From assembly GCF_002099425.1 (NCBI RefSeq), contig NW_018344262.1, positions 1,849,001-1,913,000 of the forward strand: a DNA stretch of 64,000 bases. Reading direction: 5' to 3'. The stretch is from Phascolarctos cinereus. Lineage: Eukaryota; Chordata; Mammalia; Diprotodontia; Phascolarctidae. Position numbers and translations under genes: made by a program. Under the pieces are notes generated by a model. The model did not search any database. It was not told the DNA's origin and saw only the letters and a list, made by a program, of their open reading frames with translations. Shown here one piece after another: positions 57,112-64,000 of the stretch (position 1 is its first letter; each line of letters opens with the position of its first letter).

Positions 57112-57279
57112 GGGGCAGCGAGGTGGCACAGTAGATAGAGCTCCGGCCTTGGAGTCAGGAGGACCTGAGTTCAAATCTGGCCTCAGACACTTGACACTTA
57201 ACTGTGTGACCCTGGGCAAGTCACTTAACTCCGATTGCCTCACTAAAAAAAAAAGAAAGAAAGAAAGAAAAAAAGAAAA
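57112..57279 (+). mobile_element. Short SINE inside the ATF2 retrocopy
   Basis: Target duplications aaacagaagtgggcttgtg (57093-57111) and aaacagaagtgggtttgtg (57280-57298), 19 bp with one difference. Box A TGGCACAGTAG is slightly changed. The tail is A-rich with GAAA repeats. Confidence 0.97.
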
Positions 57280-57372
57280 AAACAGAAGTGGGTTTGTGCA
57301 GTAAGTAAGCAAATCATTTAAAAATCAATTCACAAATAGGCTCAGAAGATGAAACTTAAAAGCAACCTTTAG

Positions 57373-57467
57373 GAGTGGAGCCAAAATGGCAGAGTAAAAG
57401 CAATGACTTGCTTGAGCTCTTCCCCAAACCCCTCCAAATCCCTGTAAAAAAATGGCTCTAAACAAAA
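57373..57467 (+). mobile_element. 95-bp L1/half-L1 5' end, retroposed with its own A-tail
   Basis: It starts 'gagtggagccaaaatggcag', the very 5' end of the L1/half-L1 leader, and follows it for about 85 bases ('gagctcttccccaaaccc', 'tggctctaaacaa'). It then ends in AAAAAA, where half-L1 C continues 'ttctaaag'. Flanks aaaagcaacctttag (57358-57372) and aaaagcaacttttag (57468-57482) form a 15-bp duplication with one mismatch. Full 5' end, missing 3' end and A-tail are the reverse of normal L1 truncation. Confidence 0.9.
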
Positions 57468-57640
57468 AAAAGCAACTTTTAGATTCATCCTACTGAAAGA
57501 TTAGTTTTGACTTAAGTCAGTGACCAATCATGACTTCAGAAGACTGATAGGAAAGCATAACTCTTGTCTTTTCTTGGTAGATGGGCGGTGGACTAGAGGT
57601 ATGGGAAACTTACATTGTCAGCTTTGCTCTGTGAGTAGAT

Positions 57641-57788
57641 TTTTTTTTTTTGGCTAGGCAATGGGGTTAAGTGACTTGTCCAAGGTCACACAGCTAGTTA
57701 AGTGTTATGTGTCTGAGGCTGGATTTGAACTCAGGTCCTCCTGAATCCAAGGCTGGTGCTCCATCCACTGTGCCACTTAGCTGCCCCC
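57641..57788 (-). mobile_element. Short SINE
   Basis: T12 start, 'ggcaatggggttaagtgact' to 'gtgccacttagctgcccc'. Confidence 0.92.
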
Positions 57789-59170
57789 AGATTTGTTTTT
57801 TCTTGAGTATACTTATCCATTTAAGCAGTGGATGGGGTGAGAGTTGATGGGTAGTGACAGGCAAGGCTGTTTCTGGGATGTGGCCAGAGAGGATGGAGGA
57901 AAGTAGAGCTTAGGTGGGGTTTATCCTGAAATAATGATCCAAGAGAGACCGTCCCCAGTCAAGAGGGTGGAGGGCCAGGGCAAAAGTTTCTCCCTGACAG
58001 AAAGGCAGTTAGTTAGGCTATGGAGAAGGCGTCTATGAAAAGTTTGAGTGAATTTAACATAGACTTTAAATAAAAACAAACAAGTGCCCAGTTTTATACA
58101 CAATCTTCTCTTATCTATTTTACATGTGGAAATGCTCATACTTGTGGTTTTTTTTTTTTGAGAGAGAAACAAGGATGCCCAACTCTGTACAGATCGATTG
58201 GACAAACAGAGTCTCAGACAAGGGATATGGCTGGGGCAAAGTAATGAGGAAGGCTCTCAGTGAAAAACAGGCAAGATTCTCAAGTCCAGCTCACTGAGTT
58301 GGCTTAAAGGGCAGCTCTGAGCCCCAGTGGCCTCAGGAAAACAATATTCTGCTTGTGCTGTAACAATTGACTCCTTGCAAGTGGTCTGAGTCATACCTGC
58401 CCAGATTACTGACAAAACAAGCTAGTGCACCAGAGTCCAGAGCTACTGCGGGAACGATTCTCTCTGCTGTCACACCCACTTAATTACCAGCCAAGTCTGG
58501 AGTCCAAAATATTTGTAGGTGGTTATGGTTAGGGAGACAGCAGAAGGTGGAATGATGACAGATTGTCAGGTACTTCAGGGTGAACCTTTTGGGGCCTTTT
58601 AAAAAGGCAATTTGGCTTTGATTGATTGATTAGACCATAGCCAAAGAGTTTGTTTGGAAAATGGGAATGACACTGAAATGTTATTGGTATTTTAGCTTTT
58701 TTTTCCCTAACCACAAGCATACTTTGTTAAAAGAGACACTGTGGGCACTTTCAATGGCTTGTGGCTTTCTTTCAATGGTCCAACAGGTTGAAAAATTCTC
58801 AAGAGGGCAGTGGCAAGGGACCACCTCCACTGAAAGAACCCATGCTCATCCTTGCTCTGAGAAGGTGCCATCTGACCTGGCATCCTGGGTAGCATCTTTG
58901 GGCAAGAGGATGAGAGATTCTCCAAGCAGGTAAGCTACAGGAAGTTTCCTTTGATCTTCCCGGGGCTACCAGATGGTGCAATTAGCATCTCATTAAGGTG
59001 GAATTCATGCGCCCACATTTGCTTGTTTGTTTTCCTTTCCTCCCATCCCCATTGCAGAAACTGAAAGGAGTAGAAGAGATGAAGGAGAGAAAGGACATAG
59101 AGGCCATATGAAGTGTGAAGCCTCCCCAAGTGTTTATGCAACAAACTTTCATCATCGTTGGGGGGCATGG
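57789..59170. other. Repeat-poor stretch, unrecognised
   Basis: About 1.4 kb with no named repeat. A 90-codon frame at 58661-58933 has no motif. Confidence 0.45.
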
Positions 59171-59174
59171 GACA

Positions 59175-59549
59175 GAGATCATAGGGCATGGGAAGGAGCT
59201 ATGGCTCTGGAGTCAGAAGACCTGGGTTCAGATCCTGCCTCAGGCATTCACCACTTGTATGACATTAGGCAATCAATCAACAAGGATTCTGCTTTGTGGC
59301 AGGCCCGAGGTGGGCACTAGAGATACAAAGACAAAACCGCCTCACTGTTGGGCATTGTTTTCTTCATCTATAAAATATGAGGGGTGGGAGTAGGTTGGAC
59401 TCGATGGCCTCTGACGTCCCTTCCACTTCTAAGCCTACGATCCTGTGTGTGACTTTGGGTAGGTCTCTTTCCCTTTCTGGCCCTTTCCTCCTCTGTAAAA
59501 TGAGGGGCTTTGACTAGAAGACTGCTGAGGTCCATTTGAGCATTAGATC
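59175..59549 (+). mobile_element. THER1/MIR3-type SINE split by L2, plus a second CORE tail
   Basis: 59190-59267 head ('gctctggagtcagaagacct'), 59268-59345 reversed L2 scrap ('caatcaatcaacaaggatt'), 59346-59447 CORE tail ('ggttggactcgatggcctc'). 59448-59549 is another CORE tail ('cctcctctgtaaaatgagg'). Confidence 0.7.
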
Positions 59550-59733
59550 CTATATGAAAACAAATCCTCTTCCTATCCCTGGAAGGGTGTTTAGATTAGC
59601 TTCTGGTTCATTGACACCATCTCCACCTCGTTCAATAACATCTTTGTCAAACAGCAACCAGAGTCTGTGGCTCTTTGCCATAGTGATATAATGACAGTTT
59701 GAGACAGGGGATGACAATAATCTTGATTTCTGA
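59550..59733 (-). other. Open frame with weak resemblance to a USP/CYLD C-terminus
   Basis: About 60 codons after an acceptor-like 'ctctatttcag' (59733 downward): 'KSRLLSSPVSNCHYITMAKS', 'HRLWLLFDKDVIERGGDGVN', 'EPEANLNTLPGIGRGFVFI' and stop. The spacing HY(8)WLLFD, R-GG-(x)G-(x)N-(x)P recalls the catalytic-His region of CYLD (SHYVAFVK, WLFFD, DGGQNGFNIP). The match is weak, about a third of positions by eye. It may be a decayed exon, a repeat I do not know, or chance. It does not look like the neighbouring repeats. Confidence 0.22.
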
Positions 59734-59864
59734 AATAGAGCCATTAGTTTGATATGGGTAGAGGTCATAGCATGAATATGGTGAGACCACATCACTGTGT
59801 TCAGGACAGGACATCACAGTTAAAAAGGGACATTGCTGAGCTGGAGCCCATCCAGTAGAAGGCT

Positions 59865-62283
59865 TTTTTACCCTGTTCCCTCCTCAAAAGTCTGCTTTGC
59901 TTCTGACCACTGCCTCTCTTGATCTACCCTCCCTCTAATTTTACCCTCCCCTTCTCTTAACCCTTTTCTCTTCTACTTCCTTGTTGGGTAAGATGAATTT
60001 CTGTACCCAACTATATATATGTATGTTCTTCCCTCCTTGAACAAATTCAGGTGAGTTTCAAGAGTCGCCCTCTCCCTCTCATTTTCTCCTCTATTGTAGA
60101 AACTCTTCCTTGTGGGACTCATTGGTATAATTTTCCCACTCTTCCCGTCCATTTCCCCTTCTCCCAGTGCATCCCTTTCTTACCCCTATATTCTTTTTTC
60201 CTCTTTTTTTCATTCTTTTATTCTTCTTTCGAGATCACCCCAATATAATAGACTCATATCCATGTCTTCTAAGTAGAATCCCTCTTACTACTCTAGATGT
60301 TAAAATTCTTAGGAGTTACATCTACCATATTTCCATAGATGAGTATAAACAGTATAGTCTTATTGAATCCCTTGTGATTTTCATGCTTACCTTTTTATGC
60401 CTCTCTTGAATCTTGTGTTTGAAAGTCAGATTTTCTATTTAGCTCTGGTCTTTTCATCAGGAATCCTTGAAAATCCTCCATTTCATTAAATATCCATTTT
60501 CCCCCTTTGGGATTATACTTAGTCTTGCTGGGTAGGTGATTCTTGGTTGTAATTCTAGCTCTTTTGCCCTCTGGAATATTATATTCCAAGCCCTTCACTC
60601 CTTTAAGGTGGGAGCTGTTAAATCTTGTGTAATCCTGAATTGTGTAATCGATGGTATTTGAATGGTTTCTTTCCGACTACTTCAGTATTTTCTCTCTGGA
60701 GCTCTGGATTTGGGCTATAATATTCCTGGAAGTTTTTATTGTGGGGTTACTTTCGGGAAGTGACAGGTGCATTCTTTCAGTTTCCATTTTTTCCCTCTTG
60801 TTCTAAGATATCTGGGTAGGTTTCTTTATAATATTTTGAAATATGATGTCTAGGTTCTTTTGTTGTAGTTGTTCACGGCTTTCAGGTAAACAAATGATTC
60901 TTAAATCATCTCTCCTCAATCTATTTTCCAGGTAGGTTGTTTTTCTTGTGAGATACTTCAAATTTTCTTCTATTTTTTTAAGTCTTCTGACTTTATTTTA
61001 TTATTTCTTTATGTTTCATGCAAACATTAGCTTCCACTTGAACAATTCTAATTTTTTAAAATAGTTCTTTTCTTCAGTGAGATTTGTACTTCTTTTACCA
61101 TTAAGTCAATTCTGATTTTTAAGGAGTTATTTTCTTCAGTATTTCTTGTACTTCTTTTTACCAGGTTGTTAATTTCCTTTTCATAGTCTTGTATTGCTCT
61201 CATCTTTTCCAATTTTCCTCTATTGTTCTATTTGATTTTTAAAATTTTTTTTGCTCTTTTTTTAATATTGCTTTCTTCAGCTCTTCTAGGAATTTTTGTT
61301 GGATTTCTGTCTAATCTGCCTTTTTTCTTTGTGGCTTTGTTATTGCTGTTGGTGAGTGACCCTTCATGACCCCACGTGGGGTTTTCTTGGCAAAGAGACT
61401 GTGGCGGTTTGCCATTTCCTTCTCCAGCTCATTTTGCAGATGAGGAAACTGAGGTAAACAGTCCAGGGTCACACAGCTAGTGTCTGAGGCCAGATTTGAA
61501 TTCATGAAGATGAACCTTCCTGACTCCAGGCCTGGCACTCTATCCACTGTGCCACCTAGCTACCTGGCTTATACATGGTTTCAACTCATTGGTTTTTTCT
61601 GAGTTTGTGTCTTGAGCTTCCCTGTCATGACAGAAGCTTTTTATTTTTGGATTCCTTTTGTTATTGTTGTCTTTTGTTCATTTTTCCAGCCTACTTCTTG
61701 ACTTTGGACTTTATGTTATACTTGGGGATTGTGGGGCACAGGATAACTGGCCTGAGCTTCTGTCTTTTATGTCTGTCTGCTGCTTTCACATCTCAGTCTA
61801 AGGGCCTCTAAGTTTTCAGTGCTTCCAAAGATGGGGTGATCTAAGGAGAGGTCTCTTCACTGTTCTCCTGGTCTGCACTCTGGTCCTTAGGCAGACAGGA
61901 CACCTACTCCCTTAGGACTGTGACCACTCCTCTCCAACCTGGAACTGTGACCCCGAACTGGGTAATAGCACCATCTGAGCTGCTAGCTGGCACCTATTCC
62001 TGCTCACAGTGCTAGTCCAAGGGGTCCCCTGGGATCTCTTTCTGTCACCACCCTAAGCTGGTGCTGCTTCCACTACTGCATTGCACTCCTGGCCAGTACC
62101 CACCCCAGTGCCCACAGACTTCTCTGTTTATTTTCCTAAGTTTCCCTTGGCTGGAAATATGACTCATTTTGAATTTTTTCTTTGCTTTCTTGCTCAGTAT
62201 TTAGTTTTATGTCATTGTGGAAGAGTTTGGGGAAAGCTGAGTCAAAGCTGCTTATCTCTCATTTTGCCATCTTGACTCCAGAG
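59865..62283 (-). mobile_element. Old L1 or half-L1 with full 5' end, copy D
   Basis: The 5' end at the right reads 'tcaagatggcaaaatgagag' in reverse complement (YY1-like site). It is followed by the leader (to about 61640), a coiled-coil ORF1 region (61310-60980), RRM and C-terminal part. The last frame piece, 60598-60395, holds 'GFLMKRPELNRKSDFQTQDS' before the stop. Spacer text runs down to 59865, where the copy ends. Without the 3' part I cannot say whether it was a full L1 or a half-L1. A Mar1 SINE (61335-61566) is inserted in ORF1. Confidence 0.8.
61335..61566 (-). mobile_element. Mar1-type SINE with RTE tail
   Basis: Reversed: 'gtggggttttcttggcaaag', 'ggtttgccatttccttctcc' at the left and 'gccacctagctacctgg' at the right. 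Confidence 0.92.
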
Positions 62284-62289
62284 AACATT

Positions 62290-63060
62290 TTTTTTTTAAG
62301 AATGGAGCAGACATGGATGCATTTGTAGACAGCAGGGAAGAACCAGTAGACCAGGAGAGATTATAAATTAGAGAGTTGGGATATTAGAGGGGATAATCTT
62401 CTGGAGAAGACAGGATGGAATGGGATCAAGGATATGCCTGAGGGCATGCCTCACCTTATCAAGGAGAAAGGTCTCCTCTTCATGGGAGATGGGGTAGGGG
62501 AGGAGATAGTGACAGAAGGAATCTGAGTGATGTGAGATGAGGAAAGAGAAATGAAAAGAGGAAGATCTTGGAGAATGGCCTACATCTTTTTTTTTCAGTG
62601 AGAGCCCTTTAATGCAGGGTCCTTATCTGAAAAGGTGGGGGATAGGTACCATAAGAGGCGTGAAGAAAGATAAAGAAATGTTTGGAAAAGGTGTTGTGGT
62701 GGGGGAGGAGAGCAAATTGAGTACTGTACTGTAACCAGTGATGTTGGGGGGGTGGGAGTGGGAAGGGGGATGGGAGTGGATAGGAATGACTGAAAGTGAA
62801 ATCAGTACTGGAAAGAGAAGTCAAGGAGGCTACATCATTAGGGGGATCTAGGGATCATTGAAGAAGATGGGAAGAGTAATTTTGTTACCTATGGAGGAAG
62901 TATTCTAGAAAGCACAGTGGAAGGGGTGAGTAGAAGTTGGAGATTTGGGGAATAGACTTGAAAGATAGGGGAGTAATGGAGCAGAGAGTTGGTGTTGTAG
63001 AACAGGGTTTACCCAGGAACATTCAGAATCATTGGGATGGGGAGAGTATCAGGGTGTGAG
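62290..63060 (-). mobile_element. L2 LINE, ORF2 upstream part
   Basis: 'gcagacatggatgcatttg', 'tagacagcagggaagaacc', 'ggagaagacaggatggaatg', then more decayed text. It resembles the right-hand part of the L2 at 35-36.8 kb ('agacatgggcatatttgtag'). Confidence 0.65.
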
Positions 63061-63091
63061 TATATGCTAACCATTAAGAAATGAATGAATT

Positions 63092-63253
63092 GGGGCAGCA
63101 TGGTGGTGCAGTGGATAGAGCACTGGCCCTGGATTCAGGAGGACCTGAGTTCAAATCTGGCCTCAGACACATAACACTCACTAGCTGTGCCACCCTGGGC
63201 AAGTCACTTAACCCCATTGCCTAACCCCCCCCAAAAAATAAATTAATTAATCC
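63092..63253 (+). mobile_element. Short SINE
   Basis: 'ggggcagcatggtggtgcag' to 'cttaaccccattgcctaacc' with an A-rich AAATAAATT tail. Confidence 0.93.
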
Positions 63254-63459
63254 AGACAGAGTATTACTGGCTAGAGAGAGGTCTATTGAATGAGGCAAGT
63301 GATTAGACTGTTCAGGGCCCTTTCTACAGAATAGACAGGTCCAATTATCCCAAGGTATGGCCCTGCAGAACAACCCTTATTCCCTGGTCCTTGCCATCAG
63401 CCCCACCCCTGTACTTCTAGAAGTGCCAGGCTTTTCCCTCTACAGCTGAACTTTTTTTT

Positions 63460-63600
63460 ATTTGTTAGCTCGCTGTTGGAGTGGGAGGTCCTTGGGAGCA
63501 GGAACTGTCTCATTCTTCTTATTTGTATACCCGGAGCTCAGTATAGTGCTTGGTACATAGTAAGAACTTAATGAATTCTTTTTCATTCATTCAGCTGAGA
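63460..63600 (+). mobile_element. L2 LINE 3' end
   Basis: 'ggtccttgggagcaggaact', 'agtgcttggtacatagtaag'. Confidence 0.75.
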
Positions 63601-63714
63601 TGGCAAAGGCCCTTGAATTCATGAGGATCTGTTGGAGAAGCAGAAAATGTTTCACTTGGAGAAAATAAGACATAGGACAATAAAACAAATATAAATAAAT
63701 AAATAAATAGGAAA

Positions 63715-64000
63715 ATAAGACATGTTAGCTTTGGAAGTTCTGGCATGTGAAGGAGGGATTATTAGACTTATTCTCTTTGGCACCAAAGGGCATAACCAGG
63801 AACAATGGGGGAAAGGGGAAAAGTGTTCCATTTTGGCTCGATGCCAGGAAACACTTCCTAACAATTCAAGCTGCCCCAAAATGGAATGGGTTACTTCAGG
63901 AGACGGAGGCCATTCATCAAGTATTTTATAGCAGGCATGGGTCTAGATGGAATCCAATCTCCCTTCCAACTCTCCAATTCTGTGATTCAGTGAACTGGGC
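63715..64000 (+). mobile_element. L3/CR1-type LINE 3' end
   Basis: 'gctcgatgccaggaaacact', 'tcctaacaattcaagctgcc', 'ccaaaatggaatgggttac', 'aattctgtgattcagtg', in the order of the L3 3' end. The 69-codon frame here is part of the repeat. Confidence 0.85.

Larger units (their letters stand above)
56877..57510 (+). pseudogene. ATF2: ATF2 retrocopy, N-terminal part, decayed
   Basis: ATF2 is a CREB-family bZIP transcription factor with an N-terminal C2H2 zinc finger and transactivation domain. The start ATG at 56877 gives MTCKLYVNSSK, a stop, then YKDLWIMTDDKSF (functional form: MKFKLHVNSARQYKDLWN). It continues 'FTNESHLAVHKCKHEMTLKI' and 'GPAHNKSVIVADQAPTS'. Both zinc-binding Cys are gone (FLxTAPGC now FLLIALEY). 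After a SINE (57112-57279), 'gaagtgggtttgt' and 'gcttcagaagatg'-like text match the next ATF2 codons. An L1 fragment (57373-57467) splits it again, and similarity fades after about 57500. The continuous match over what are several exons in the parent gene suggests a processed copy. Confidence 0.85.

Overview
The window reads as intergenic or intronic nuclear DNA of a marsupial. The evidence is the repeats. More than twenty copies of a tRNA-derived SINE occur, with the box-A-like core tggcgcagtgg and the box-B-like core gagttcaaatcc. About a third of these carry the long RTE/BovB-like tail that marks Mar1. Alongside them are MIR and MIR3/THER1 CORE-SINEs, L2 and L3/CR1 LINEs, an RTE-clade LINE and many L1 copies. 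I cannot tell an American opossum from an Australian marsupial. I found no intact host protein gene, no tRNA or rRNA gene and no CRISPR array. Nearly every open frame is a repeat relic or a microsatellite artefact.

Layout. 0.3-4.8 kb: two L3/CR1 LINEs, an L1 3' end and two copies of a small hAT-type element. 4.8-15.6 kb: one old near-full-length L1 (ORF1, long spacer, ORF2, 3' UTR) that later took in SINEs, an ORF2-less 'half-L1', a second L1 3' end with clear target duplications, and a pentanucleotide tract. 15.9-17 kb: L2. 17.2-17.8 kb: an internally deleted Tigger/pogo transposon with perfect 19-bp inverted ends and TA flanks. 18-33 kb: 5'-truncated L1s, MIR-type SINEs, L2 pieces, a 0.4-kb CT tract and a possible LTR fossil. 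33-40 kb: comparatively repeat-poor, apart from a 1.75-kb L2 and a compound minisatellite. 40-43.6 kb: RTE and L2 pieces in an inverted pair, then a processed FCF1 pseudogene. 45-55 kb: L1 copies on the minus strand and a second 2.97-kb half-L1. 56.9-57.5 kb: a decayed ATF2 retrocopy holding a SINE and a 95-bp piece of an L1 5' end. 59.5-62.3 kb: a short unexplained open frame and an old minus-strand L1/half-L1. 62-64 kb: L2, SINE, L2 tail and L3.

There is no gene network here; the interest is in how the elements were built and stacked. The two half-L1 copies share a layout: 5' UTR with a YY1-like site, ORF1, a spacer, then two successive L1-type 3' ends joined by a second spacer block. That layout points to a chimeric, non-autonomous LINE family that would need L1 ORF2p in trans. 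The 95-bp L1 5' end with its own A-tail and 15-bp target duplications shows that even an L1 leader fragment can be retroposed. Coordinates of old repeats are approximate to some tens of bases, and family names rest on recognition by eye.
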